DNA of 64,000 nt from Bdellovibrionales bacterium (lineage in GTDB: Bacteria > Bdellovibrionota > Bdellovibrionia > Bdellovibrionales > UBA1609): assembly GCA_016714165.1 (NCBI GenBank), contig JADJNU010000001.1, positions 1,674,001 to 1,738,000 of the forward strand. Direction: 5' to 3'. Under the pieces are notes generated by a model. It had not been told where the DNA came from. It saw only the letters and a program-made list of their open reading frames with translations, and searched no databases. The first letter of the stretch is position 1; each line of letters begins with the position of its first letter. The position numbers were made by a program, and so were the translations under genes. Shown here one piece after another: positions 18,435-27,236 of this stretch.

Positions 18435-19403
18435 ATGTTTCGCTTAATTCTTATGGCTGCGCTAAGTCTTCTTCCTTCTGCCACACTGGGCGCCCAGGCC
18501 GGCGACAGACCTCCAACAAATGAGACTGGGCCTTGCGCGAAGACCCTCGCAAAAGGTGAAGCCGCGTCGAAGGACCTGTATGAAGCTGCGCCGCTGGCCG
18601 TGTATGAGGCCGCTCTGCGGGCCCTGGAAGCGCTCAACGCCGAAGCAGAATCTCAGCTTGGCGTGGCTTCCGATACGGCTAAAGAAAAAAATCAGACTCT
18701 CTTGATCAAAGCCCTGAGAGATAGGGCCAACGAGGTTTTGTCGGCCTCTGAATATCCATCCAACGACCAAAGAAGAGGGAATCAACAAACAGAGGTTCCA
18801 CAAATCGTTTTGACGGCATTTGAATTGGCCAGAAAACTCGAATTTCTTCAATCGCAGCTCTCTCCGCACCGCTTGGGCAGCACATGGTTGCAAACCATTG
18901 TCCCTATTGATATTCCTCGATCTGTCCTTTACGAAAGAAATGATTCCTCAGACACCCCATCACCTGTTCGCCGAATTGAAATTCTTGCGGCAAAGGAACT
19001 GCTCCTATATCGAGGTCGGGAGCTCGTTAGCACTCTCTACGGAGCTGTTTACCTTTTAAGCTACAAGGAAGGCGACGATAGAACTCCTCTGTCTATTGCG
19101 GGCTCGGATCGCAAGCGATTGGCATTTCGCAGAGTTAACATTCCAGCCAAACCATCCTCTCAACGCGCAAAACTGTTGCGTATCACTGAATTATCGAAGT
19201 CTCTTTGGGAAGGAATTCCTGAACCATCCGAAGGACGAGAAGTTCAGGTTATTTTGATCTCGGATTCAGTTAAAACAGCAATCCCTCTCGCAGCTACCAC
19301 CGCCGCAACCTCTCGCAGTAAGGCTGGGACGAGAGAAGAAGAGGGAGCAGATGACTTTCCGGATTTCTTCTGGAATTTTGTGAAGGAACCGCTACCATAC
19401 TAA
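18435..19403 (+). CDS. Exported protein of unknown function
   Basis: A 322-residue protein starting MFRLILMAALSLLPSATLGAQAGD, a clear signal peptide with a likely cleavage after AQA. The mature N-terminal part is Ala/Glu rich and helical (YEAALRALEALNAEAESQL). The rest is mixed, with no motif I recognise. It probably acts in the periplasm or is secreted. It stands alone between the HipBA module and the convergent sugar transferase gene. Confidence 0.6.
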   Translation: MFRLILMAALSLLPSATLGAQAGDRPPTNETGPCAKTLAKGEAASKDLYEAAPLAVYEAALRALEALNAEAESQLGVASDTAKEKNQTLLIKALRDRANEVLSASEYPSNDQRRGNQQTEVPQIVLTAFELARKLEFLQSQLSPHRLGSTWLQTIVPIDIPRSVLYERNDSSDTPSPVRRIEILAAKELLLYRGRELVSTLYGAVYLLSYKEGDDRTPLSIAGSDRKRLAFRRVNIPAKPSSQRAKLLRITELSKSLWEGIPEPSEGREVQVILISDSVKTAIPLAATTAATSRSKAGTREEEGADDFPDFFWNFVKEPLPY

Positions 19404-19524
19404 ATGCTAAACCGCCAAACGAGTGAGGCAGTGCGCCCCACATAAAAAGCGTCGCGCCATGTGAACGCCATGTGAACTACGTCCGTCGCACGCAGCAGAG
19501 CCAACCTCGAGAGGCTGTGGTGCT

Positions 19525-20931
19525 TCAGCGTCCCTTGCCAAACATAACTACTGTTGCAGTTTTAAGGATCACCAATAAATCAAGCAAGATTGAATAGTTT
19601 TTTATGTAAAAGAGCTCGTATTGGAGTTTCTCTTTCGCGTCTTCGACTGTGGCTCCGTAAGGATACATGACCTGAGCCCAACCGCTAAGACCCGGACGAA
19701 CGAGGTGACGAAAATTATAATAGGGAATTTTGTTGATGAGATCTTTGATAAACTCGGGCCTCTCTGGTCTTGGGCCGATAAAACTCATGTCACCACGAAA
19801 AATGTTCCATATTTGAGGTAATTCATCAATGCGGGCCGCGCGCATAAATCGACCCCAGGAGGTCACGCGAGCATCGCTTTTCTGAGCCCACTTAGCACCG
19901 TCCTTTTCGGCGTCAATTCTCATCGAACGAAACTTGTAAATTGTGAACCCATCGCCATTGAGTCCACAGCGTTCTTGAGTGTATATGACAGGGCCTCCAC
20001 TTGTGATCCAAACCACAAACGCAGAAAAAGCCATTAGCGGAAATCCCAAAATCAATATGACACCCGCGCAGAAAATATCGCCCACACGCTTGAGTCGAAG
20101 ACCGATGGGATTGTGGAGAAGATGAAATCCCTGACTTAAAGCAAACCAACTCCCCTCTAGATAATAGACCGGCACTTTTCGCCAGACTATTTCGTAAAAA
20201 TCTGAGAGATCATAAATATGAGTTCCGTGAAACCGAGCGCTCATCAATTGACCAACCAAATCTTCTGGAATCCGCTGACCGGTGGCAATCACAATGCCGC
20301 GCCATTCCTCCTGGAGACGCGAAGAAACCTCAGCCCATGTTCCCTTCACATATTTTTCAAAATATTTTTCAAAACCCCGATCGCCCACAAACTCTGCTTC
20401 AAAATCAGACGGCTGTTCGGTCAAACACACCAACTGAACATCATGAGAAGACTTCTCGTAATCGTGCAAAAAATGTTGAAGGTAATCTCGCGTGCCGATC
20501 ACAAGCCAGCGGGATTTTTGCTCAAGACCCTTCACTCGCGCGTGCAGAATCACTCGCCACACACCAGACCAAATCGCAAAAATAACGTAAGCGCCGAGCA
20601 AAACACCTCGGCCGGTGAGGCCACCAAAACCCTTCACTCCAAATAAGTAGGCGCCCAAAATAACTGTCGCACCCGAAATCGCAAGAGCCAGTGTCAATCG
20701 CAAAAGATCTCGAAAAAAGTGCAACCTGTCTTGGAGTTTGTAGACATCAAAGATGTACATCAAAATAAGAGTCAAAAGCAGGCAAGGAGACAACTTCACG
20801 AGAAGTTCCGGACCGACCCAGCCTCCCAAACGAAGATAATAGGCCGCCTGAAAAGCCGCGTAAAATCCAAAACAATCAAGAGCAAGAAGTACCAGCTTAT
20901 AAAATGGGGCAGGTGAAAATCGATTGGACAT
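19525..20931 (-). CDS. Polyprenyl-phosphate sugar phosphotransferase (WbaP/EpsE-type initiating enzyme)
   Basis: A 468-residue membrane protein. Four N-terminal membrane segments and a CoA-binding-like domain (RWLVIGTRDYLQHFL) precede the bacterial sugar transferase domain: KRVGDIFCAGVILIL (membrane re-entrant helix), GGPVIYTQERCGLNGDGFTI, YKFRSMRIDAE, RAARIDELPQIWNI, and MSFIGPRPERPEF. It transfers a sugar phosphate from a UDP-sugar to undecaprenyl phosphate, the first step of O-antigen or capsule repeat assembly, so it belongs with the glycan genes to its left. The start is placed at ATG 20931, where the family N-terminus begins; the longer frame to 21045 has no membrane character. Confidence 0.9.
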   Translation of the reverse strand: MSNRFSPAPFYKLVLLALDCFGFYAAFQAAYYLRLGGWVGPELLVKLSPCLLLTLILMYIFDVYKLQDRLHFFRDLLRLTLALAISGATVILGAYLFGVKGFGGLTGRGVLLGAYVIFAIWSGVWRVILHARVKGLEQKSRWLVIGTRDYLQHFLHDYEKSSHDVQLVCLTEQPSDFEAEFVGDRGFEKYFEKYVKGTWAEVSSRLQEEWRGIVIATGQRIPEDLVGQLMSARFHGTHIYDLSDFYEIVWRKVPVYYLEGSWFALSQGFHLLHNPIGLRLKRVGDIFCAGVILILGFPLMAFSAFVVWITSGGPVIYTQERCGLNGDGFTIYKFRSMRIDAEKDGAKWAQKSDARVTSWGRFMRAARIDELPQIWNIFRGDMSFIGPRPERPEFIKDLINKIPYYNFRHLVRPGLSGWAQVMYPYGATVEDAKEKLQYELFYIKNYSILLDLLVILKTATVVMFGKGR

Positions 20932-20996
20932 ATTGCAGCTATTCTTACCCCAACTCCAGAGAGAGCGCCAGGCCGACCACTTGGAGACTTCCGCCC

Positions 20997-21015
20997 TTGG
21001 ACGCCAGGCGTCCAA
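20997..21015. promoter_or_regulatory. Perfect 19-bp palindrome upstream of the sugar transferase gene
   Basis: TTGGACGCCAGGCGTCCAA has 9-bp arms around a single central base, 66 bases before the start of the leftward sugar transferase gene. It could be a binding site for a dimeric regulator. No regulator is assigned. Confidence 0.45.
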
Positions 21016-21112
21016 GCAAGAGTCCAATAGGCTGAATGAGCCCAAGGAGCCAACAAGTGCAGAGTCCAGAGGAACTTGCTACCCCAGGATTGAAGGAGTA
21101 AGTTAGCTCGAT

Positions 21113-21427
21113 ATGGATAGTAAAAATTGTTATCCTAAAAGCAATGATCCGATCCTTGCGGCCATCATCCAAAAATTCGACCATCGAATTTCTAAGGGAA
21201 AGCTTTTCCTCTTTGGTTCGAGAGCAAGAGGAGATTTTCGCGACAGGTCAGATTATGACCTTGCCGTCGCAGATGCATTAGATGACGAATTCAATTACTT
21301 CTTGATGGACATGACTGAACCAGATTTTACGCTTTTGAAAATTGACGTAGTTAATCAAGCCCATTTATCAGACGATTTCAAGAATGTGATCGCACGAGAG
21401 GGAACCCTACTTTATGAAAAGCCATAA
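21113..21427 (+). CDS. MNT-type minimal nucleotidyltransferase (antitoxin of HEPN/MNT pair 1)
   Basis: A 104-residue pol-beta-fold protein: LFLFGSRARGDFRDRSDYDL, the G-S-x9-D-x-D metal and nucleotide motif, followed by LLKIDVV with the third acidic residue. MntA-type proteins AMPylate and inactivate the HEPN RNase partner in type VII toxin-antitoxin systems. It overlaps the next HEPN gene by 14 bases, in the order MNT then HEPN. Confidence 0.85.
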   Translation: MDSKNCYPKSNDPILAAIIQKFDHRISKGKLFLFGSRARGDFRDRSDYDLAVADALDDEFNYFLMDMTEPDFTLLKIDVVNQAHLSDDFKNVIAREGTLLYEKP

Positions 21428-21812
21428 ATTTTCAAATTTTTCGATTGCGCTCTCAGCCCTGGAAGAAGCTTGCAAAGAACCCATTGTAAATGATCGCGAT
21501 GTTGCTGGAATAATAAAGTCCTTTGAATTTGCCTATGAGCTATCTTGGAATGCTCTGAAGGAAATTTTGGCAGATCAAGGCATCTCCACGACAACTCCGC
21601 GAGATGTCTTTGCAAAGGCCTACCAAAATCAGTTCATCCACACAGACTCTGAGTGGATTGAGCTCATGAACGATCGAAATCGGACTTCGCATACCTATGA
21701 CAAAGGATTTGCACGGCAAATGGTTGAACGCATAAAGCTCAGTCATCTTCCCCTGCTCCTGAAGCTGAAGGAAGACCTGTCTAATTTTGGAAAACAAGGA
21801 CCTAAGACATGA
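21414..21812 (+). CDS. HEPN-type protein, HI0074-like (toxin of pair 1)
   Basis: A 132-residue helical protein of the nucleotidyltransferase substrate-binding (HI0074) family: FEFAYELSWNALKEIL, and the R-x4-H region NDRNRTSHTYD. HEPN proteins of this type act as RNases or as partner subunits of MNT enzymes. It is coupled to the MNT gene by a 14-base overlap. The R-N-R-T-S-H motif is intact, so it may be active. Confidence 0.83.
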   Translation: MKSHKFSNFSIALSALEEACKEPIVNDRDVAGIIKSFEFAYELSWNALKEILADQGISTTTPRDVFAKAYQNQFIHTDSEWIELMNDRNRTSHTYDKGFARQMVERIKLSHLPLLLKLKEDLSNFGKQGPKT

Positions 21813-21831
21813 TTCCTGGATTGTGCGTTTT

Positions 21832-21898
21832 GGAAACCGAAACCGAAACCGAAACCGAAACCGAAACTGAAACTGAAACTGAAACCGAAACTGAAACC
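21832..21898. repeat. Hexanucleotide tandem repeat (GAAACC/GAAACT)n
   Basis: About eleven head-to-tail copies of GAAACC, several with a C-to-T change giving GAAACT, follow directly after the first HEPN gene in the space between the two toxin-antitoxin modules. No open frame on the top strand uses them. Confidence 0.85.
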
Positions 21899-22086
21899 AC
21901 ACCTCCAGAGCACTCTGATTCCAGCTCTCCCTGTGCCCCCAACATAGAGATTGCGCCACGCACAGGAACCCCCTATAATTTGAAATAATTTGAAAACTTG
22001 TTAAAAGGCATTCAAATTGAGTCACTGAGCCTTGGGGCCAAGGCTCGGATCTAGATGAATGTGAAATTTAATTTTATGGAGACAAA

Positions 22087-22482
22087 GTGAACCTTACTCC
22101 GCCAGAACTTTCATTAGCACCTCTCAAGAACGCTATCTCTTCTTTAAAACGCTCTTTGGAGCAGCCAAAAGATGAGTATACGAGGGATTCTTCAATACAA
22201 AGATTTGAATACACCTTTGAGCTCTCTTGGAAAACTCTTAAAAGGTACTTCTCTTGGAACCAAAGCCTTGATGAATCGAATATTAGAAATCTCTTTAGAG
22301 AAGCCGGAAAGCAAAGCTTGATTCAATCGGTGGAACAGTGGTTTGGGTTTCACAGAAGTCGAAATAAAACGAGCCATATTTACTCTGAAAAAGTGGCTGA
22401 AGAGGTTTATGAAACAGCAAAGGAATTTTTACCAGAGGTCGAATTCCTTCAGTCCCAACTTGAAAAGGTCCTGAAGTCGTGA
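22087..22482 (+). CDS. HEPN-type protein, HI0074-like (toxin of pair 2)
   Basis: A 131-residue helical protein with FEYTFELSWKTLKRYFSW and the HEPN motif RSRNKTSHIYSEK. It is related to the HEPN protein of pair 1 but clearly diverged. GTG start after GGAGACAAA. Here the HEPN gene comes first and overlaps the MNT gene by 4 bases (GTGA), the reverse of pair 1. Likely an RNase toxin or a nucleotidyltransferase subunit. Confidence 0.82.
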   Translation: MNLTPPELSLAPLKNAISSLKRSLEQPKDEYTRDSSIQRFEYTFELSWKTLKRYFSWNQSLDESNIRNLFREAGKQSLIQSVEQWFGFHRSRNKTSHIYSEKVAEEVYETAKEFLPEVEFLQSQLEKVLKS

Positions 22483-22796
22483 GGCCCCCCATCGTCGGTC
22501 TCAAGAATGAAGAGTGGTCTTTCATTGAGCGGAATCTTGAAAGATTTCTGCCCAAGGGAAGTACCGTTTATCTCTTCGGGAGCCGCTACCGAGGGGACCA
22601 CAAACTTTATTCAGATTTGGATATGAGCATCCACACACAAAAAGAGGCAAAATTAAATCGTGCCTGGCTTGGCGCCCTTGAAGATATTTTCGCCGATAGT
22701 GATATTCCATACAAAATTGATCTTTCGGACTTTGACTCACTTGACGAAAAATTCCAGGAACACATTAGGAACAACTCCACACAGATTTCTATTTAG
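22479..22796 (+). CDS. MNT-type minimal nucleotidyltransferase (antitoxin of pair 2)
   Basis: A 105-residue protein with VYLFGSRYRGDHKLYSDLDM, the MNT G-S-x9-D-x-D motif, and KIDLSDFDSL later. The GTG start overlaps the HEPN stop. Predicted to AMPylate the HEPN partner as in type VII systems. It is distinct in sequence from the MNT of pair 1, so the two pairs are not a simple recent duplication. Confidence 0.82.
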   Translation: MRPPIVGLKNEEWSFIERNLERFLPKGSTVYLFGSRYRGDHKLYSDLDMSIHTQKEAKLNRAWLGALEDIFADSDIPYKIDLSDFDSLDEKFQEHIRNNSTQISI

Positions 22797-22844
22797 AGAT
22801 TGGCACAGGGCTTGCTACAAACTTCCTCTTTGCGGAGGACTCAC

Positions 22845-24077
22845 ATGGATTTTAAAGGAAAACTCACTGTTGTCACAACATGCATGAGCCTTGTCTTTTT
22901 TTGCGGGGAGTTCAGCCACGCCGAGAACAGAAAGGAATCTTGCCCCAAAGCAGCCAAAAGCATTGATTCCAGCCTTGAATTGATGCTGAACTCTCCCTCC
23001 GAATTTGCTCATACGTACGCAACTGGCTATTACCCAAAATTGACCAAGGGGCCAAAAATTGGAATCATAGGCGACAGCGTTGCGACCGGCGCTATTGCGA
23101 GTCCCAACATCGAGGCAACATTCTCCAGCCTCATCAGCCAGGCGCTCATTAAAAACACATTCGATTTGATTAGCTATGGCAGAACCAACAGTCCGGGGCG
23201 GCCTTTGAGCGATACCTTTGTTGATTCTCATCTCCTCTCTTTTGGACAAATCATAGGACATACTTTAGGGGCCGGGCGCGATCAAATAATCAATCTTGCC
23301 GAGGATGGTCAGCGAATTGAGAAGATGATTGTTCAGCTACAGCATTTGATGGGCGCTCTTAATGATCGGTTTGGACACCTCCAACTTCCCGAACTTGTCT
23401 TTTCATCTTTCAATGCCAACAATATGTGCCACCCAAGCATCTTTGAGAAATCGGCAGAAGAACTAAAGCAAGAGTACGTGAATCATTTAAGAAATTCCTA
23501 CGAAGCCATTTCCAAGATGGTCCCAGCGACACTTGGAACCGACTTCTTTGTTATTGCGAATTTAGATGCTGTTAAAGTTCTTACGAGCCAGGAAATTTTG
23601 AACAAAACAGTGAATATTTCAACTGAACAACGGAGCTGTTTAGACCTTCGCAAGCCCTATTTAGAGATGAATCTGAGTGCAAGAAAGAACAATGACCCTC
23701 AGACTATTTCTGATAAATGGGCAAACGAAATTTTTGAGAAGACCGCGAAGGGCTTGATTGGTATGTGTCCGGCAATATTGGGGGTGGATATCACTGACAG
23801 CAAAAAGATTCAGCACTTAAAAGATATCTATAGATCCTACCTTGAAGCTCAGGCCGAAGTTGCCTCAGAATATCAGCCTCGGCTATTCAAGTTTGGAATT
23901 CGACTGCATTTCATAGATGCCGCAAGCAAAATCGAGTTCCTGTCTCAGGATGTCGGCAACGATTGTTTTCACCCCAATTTTATGGGTCAGATTAAAATCG
24001 CCGCGACTATTTTGAAGTCACGATCAGAGCTCTTTCAGAATATTCAAGATCAGTATCAGCATAGCCCCGAAAATTAA
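22845..24077 (+). CDS. Exported SGNH/GDSL-family hydrolase
   Basis: A 410-residue protein with an N-terminal signal peptide (KLTVVTTCMSLVFF ... SHAEN). Block I is IGIIGDSVATG with Ser78 as nucleophile. Block III is probably FNANNMC, which resembles the phospholipase B-like SGNH group. Block V is DCFHPNFMGQIKIA, carrying the catalytic Asp and His. Members cleave ester bonds in lipids or acylated glycans; the substrate here is unknown. ATG 22845 is preceded by GCGGAGGA, which fits better than the upstream TTG at 22800. It acts in the periplasm or outside the cell. Confidence 0.78.
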   Translation: MDFKGKLTVVTTCMSLVFFCGEFSHAENRKESCPKAAKSIDSSLELMLNSPSEFAHTYATGYYPKLTKGPKIGIIGDSVATGAIASPNIEATFSSLISQALIKNTFDLISYGRTNSPGRPLSDTFVDSHLLSFGQIIGHTLGAGRDQIINLAEDGQRIEKMIVQLQHLMGALNDRFGHLQLPELVFSSFNANNMCHPSIFEKSAEELKQEYVNHLRNSYEAISKMVPATLGTDFFVIANLDAVKVLTSQEILNKTVNISTEQRSCLDLRKPYLEMNLSARKNNDPQTISDKWANEIFEKTAKGLIGMCPAILGVDITDSKKIQHLKDIYRSYLEAQAEVASEYQPRLFKFGIRLHFIDAASKIEFLSQDVGNDCFHPNFMGQIKIAATILKSRSELFQNIQDQYQHSPEN

Positions 24078-24079
24078 AT

Positions 24080-24099
24080 GGTCTCGTGTGAGTGAGACC
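24080..24099 (+). terminator. Possible transcription terminator hairpin after the SGNH gene
   Basis: GGTCTC-8 nt-GAGACC forms a 6-bp stem three bases after the stop codon. No clear U-run follows, so terminator activity is uncertain. Confidence 0.35.
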
Positions 24100-24187
24100 T
24101 AAAGTTTATCTCAGTTTGTCGAGAAAGCTATTACGAGGCAGTCCCTATCTCAGCCCCTTCACGAATTGTACAATTGAGGGCATTTCG

Positions 24188-24247
24188 ACTTTTTCGGTCT
24201 GAAAACCGAACTGAACTTGACTTTTTCGGCTTTCAGACCGAAAAAGT
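24188..24247. promoter_or_regulatory. Perfect 17-bp inverted repeat plus a third direct copy upstream of the ATPase remnant
   Basis: ACTTTTTCGGTCTGAAA at 24188-24204 is repeated as its exact inverse complement at 24231-24247. A partial direct copy (GACTTTTTCGGC) lies between them at 24219-24230. The block ends 4 bases before the ATG of the DUF4143-type ATPase remnant, where an operator would sit. It could be an autoregulatory site or a mobile-element end. Confidence 0.6.
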
Positions 24248-24251
24248 TAAA

Positions 24252-25219
24252 ATGGACAGATATTTAAAGACGGCTCTTCTCTAAGATCTTTCTAAAAAAA
24301 TTGTGATCATCACAGGGCCACGGCAAGTGGGAAAAACAACTTTGTCCAAGGCTCTACTGAGAGATTTTGATTATTACAATTATGACAACCCTCAAGATCG
24401 CAAAAAAATTCATCAAGGGCCATTTCGACACTCGAACCGCTATCCATCCGATTTTGGTCACTGGTAGCGCCCGTATCGACACTTATTAAAAAGTTGGAGA
24501 TTCGTTGGCTGGGCGATACTACCAATTCCGACTTCTTCCCTTAGACGTGAAGGAACTTGTAGAAATCTCTCATGCGGATCCTCAGAAGGCTTTAGAGTCA
24601 AGTTTTCAGCTAAGTGGATTTCCCGAACCTCATTTATCAAACGATGTTCGTGAATACAGGAGATGGAGGAACTCTCATCTCGATATCATTTTGCGACAAG
24701 ATCTACTCGAGAGCGGTTCCATTAAAAGTATACGATCAATAGAACTATTGGTGGAACTCATGGCCGAACGAGTTGGAAAATTCCTATGTATTTTTCAAGG
24801 TGTCCCCCTATTCTAAAAAAATAAATCGTGCCGTTAGCAAGGCTCCCAAATACTATTTTTTCGATATTCCAAGAGTCGTCACTGAAGAGGCTCGATTTGA
24901 GAACCTCGTTGCTCTCTCCATTTACAAAGAAATTCTCTATCGTAAAGATGTTTTGGGTGAAGATTATTCCCTACATTTCCTCAGAAACAAGAATCAAAGC
25001 GAAGTGGATTTCCTGATCTGTCACGAGAAACGTCCTTTGATGATGGTTGAAGTCAAACTTTCGGATAAGAACCTCGAAAATTCTTTTCACATTTTCGAAA
25101 AGGGACTTGGGGTACTACCGAAAATAATACTTGTTAAAAACCTCTACCGCAATTTCAATCTAAAAACCGGCATTCAGGTAGTGAAAGCCAGTAGATGGTT
25201 GGAAAAAATGGATTTTTAG
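24252..25219 (+). pseudogene. Decayed AAA_14/DUF4143-type ATPase
   Basis: From ATG 24252 the reading gives DRYLKTALL, a TAA, then IVIITGPRQVGKTTLSKALL, a Walker A loop. After IHQG the Walker B region expected for this family is missing. Coding resumes with ILVTGSARIDTY, a second TAA at the site of a conserved Arg, GDSLAGRYYQFRLLPL, and LRQDLLESG. A further deletion and frame change near 24780 leads into FFKVSPYSKKINRAV, KYYFFDI, ARFENLVAL, and the PD-(D/E)XK-like SEVDFLI...MMVEVKLSD, ending at 25219. Two stops, one frame change and at least two internal deletions make a functional product impossible. Family members are solitary ATPases of unclear role. Confidence 0.85.
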
Positions 25220-25931
25220 AAATTCACAATTTGAAGCGCAGAAATTCACTATTTGAAGTGCCTACTTGCTTAACACAATTCGCAGCCGGCACTTCTTCAA
25301 ATTGTAATAGGATAAACAATTTTTGATTGGATACTGCATTAGCTTCATAGTTCGACACTGGACAATAAACGCATGCCAACCTAGTGGTCCAATGAGAATG
25401 GCAGGTCCATTTTTCCCAACTGTAGAAGCTGTCATGGTATCAATAAGACTGACGGCCCGGTGCCATCTCCATAGCTTCCGATAGTCTCGATACGAGACAT
25501 GGCTTAGAACTAAAAGGCAATGAGGATCTCTATCTTCAATAATATTCAACGTTCAGAATGGGTCCTGAATTCCAGCCCACTCAATGCCGTCAAAAAGTCG
25601 GCCACAAAAGACAGAGCTATTTCCTTGTCAACGATTAAGCCAACTTGAGTCAATTCCTTCTGTAATAACACACGATAGGAAGATACTTGTTGCCTGACAA
25701 CTATCTTGACGAATGTTAACTTCTCAAATGTCTCTAGTTATTTATATTCACCAAAAACAGCAGCTTAGACGGCATATGGTCTGGCATATCCCATGCACTG
25801 GTAATCCCTGAATTCAAACCAAGTATGGGAAATTGGCGCTTTTTTGAATTTTAAAATTATTCTGCTTAGCCGTGCTTTGATTTTTCTTAGGATGGAATCG
25901 CAGGAACGGAATAGGGTGGGAGGGGATACCA
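25220..25931. other. Gene-poor spacer of about 700 bases
   Basis: No convincing gene. A leftward open frame at 25262-25549 (95 codons) has no clear ribosome-binding site or recognisable motif, and its composition looks non-coding. GGGAGGGG just before 25932 is the ribosome-binding site of the next gene. The promoter of that lipoprotein gene should lie in the last 150 bases, but boxes were not assigned. Confidence 0.4.
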
Positions 25932-27236
25932 ATGAACTTTTATAAGATGCAGTCAGATCGCATGAGCAAAATACTCAGCAAATATCGAAAAGCACGAGTT
26001 GTCCAGGGCGCCGGCCTACTTCTGGCTGCCGGTGCAATCTCGATTTTCTATTCGAATTGTGGCAACCTTAATGCTTCAAAAAATAGCGAATCACCCTCTT
26101 CCTTGATCAATAATGGGGAAACAATCAACAATGGATCACTTCTTGGAAATATTGGATCTGTTATTGGGAATGTGGAACGCCTGGTTGACACCGGATCGAC
26201 TCTTGTTCTCAGCGGCTGGGCCTGTGAGGTGGGAAGTAATACCTCCGCCGTTCTTGAGATAGGTGCAGGCGATGGATCAATAGGCACAACGACGGCCGAC
26301 CTCGTTCGCGAAGAAGGCGTAAAGACAGCTTGTCAGTCGACTAGCAATAATCATGGATTCTCTTTCGAAATTTCCGGTCCTTATCGCAACGTATATGCAG
26401 GTAAAGAACCGTACGTAAAGCTCAACGGAATCGCCATACCTTCGGAACCCAACTTAATAATAACAGCTGTGCCACCAGAGCCCGTGACTCCAACATTGGT
26501 TGGCTATTTGGACAGTGTCACTTACCAAAGCAATGGCTCTGCCACTGCGATTGGTTGGGCTTGCGTCACAGGACAAAATGAACCTGTCAATATAAGTATC
26601 CTGTCAAACGTGGGTGACCTGGCTGTTTCAGGCGTCGCGAATGAGCCAGCGGGGCTTGGTGTTCAGGCCGCCTGCGGAAGTTCTACGATAAATCATGGAT
26701 TTACCATCCATATCCCTTCCGCTGTTGTTCTAGGTTTTGATGGATCGATGGTGATTGCGCGTGGTTCATCAGGAAGCTTAACTGCACTCCTCAAGGGCGA
26801 GTTTCCAGTAGAGAAAATTCTAACCGAACGACCGGTTCTTCCCTTCACTGCTGAAATGTCTCCAGCATGGACCGGCCCAGGAGGAAGTACCTGGAATCAT
26901 AAAGCCACCCTTATTTCTGCAGAATTCGGCAGGGCTGCCTTTTCTATTTATTCAGCTTCATCAAATAGCGGATTCATTCCCTCCTTTCTTGAACAGAGAA
27001 ATGACATTACAATTACGACGAACGGCTGCCATGACGTCGGACAATCGAACAGAACATCGGCCGCCACCGGTGAAGCTTATGTGGTCACAGTGCGGGTTTG
27101 CTTTACAAAAGTGAGTAACGATAATACCTATTGGGACATCAGCTTTACTCACCGGGCCCTCAATACGACAACCAACCTTGATGGAGGAGAAAGCGCCAGT
27201 CACGGTACGATCTCACTTCGTCCTCCACGAAATTGA
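25932..27236 (+). CDS. Surface lipoprotein with two GWAC...HGF repeat modules
   Basis: A 434-residue protein with an N-terminal hydrophobic segment ending in FYSNC (lipidated Cys43). Two modules follow, around residues 75-165 and 190-280. Each has a GWAC motif, a conserved second Cys (VKTACQS / VQAACGS) and HGFSFEI / HGFTIHI; the two Cys per module could form a disulphide. The C-terminal 130 residues form a separate beta-rich domain with a further Cys pair (TNGCHDVG, VRVCFTK). Similar GWAC-HGF modules occur in surface proteins of many bacteria (recalled, not searched). Likely an outer-membrane or cell-surface protein, possibly adhesive. Strong site GGGAGGGG precedes the ATG. Confidence 0.7.
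   Translation: MNFYKMQSDRMSKILSKYRKARVVQGAGLLLAAGAISIFYSNCGNLNASKNSESPSSLINNGETINNGSLLGNIGSVIGNVERLVDTGSTLVLSGWACEVGSNTSAVLEIGAGDGSIGTTTADLVREEGVKTACQSTSNNHGFSFEISGPYRNVYAGKEPYVKLNGIAIPSEPNLIITAVPPEPVTPTLVGYLDSVTYQSNGSATAIGWACVTGQNEPVNISILSNVGDLAVSGVANEPAGLGVQAACGSSTINHGFTIHIPSAVVLGFDGSMVIARGSSGSLTALLKGEFPVEKILTERPVLPFTAEMSPAWTGPGGSTWNHKATLISAEFGRAAFSIYSASSNSGFIPSFLEQRNDITITTNGCHDVGQSNRTSAATGEAYVVTVRVCFTKVSNDNTYWDISFTHRALNTTTNLDGGESASHGTISLRPPRN

Noticed and set aside
21832..21898. Possible CRISPR array
   Set aside because: Six-base perfect tandem units without spacers; a simple sequence repeat. No CRISPR array is seen anywhere in the window.
21540..22025. Leftward 161-codon frame across the GAAACC repeat (FRFRFRF stretch)
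   Set aside because: The apparent repeat protein is only the translated hexamer array, opposite a real HEPN gene.
25262..25549. Leftward 95-codon open frame in the spacer before the lipoprotein gene
   Set aside because: No ribosome-binding site, no motif, non-coding composition; kept only as a note in the spacer entry.
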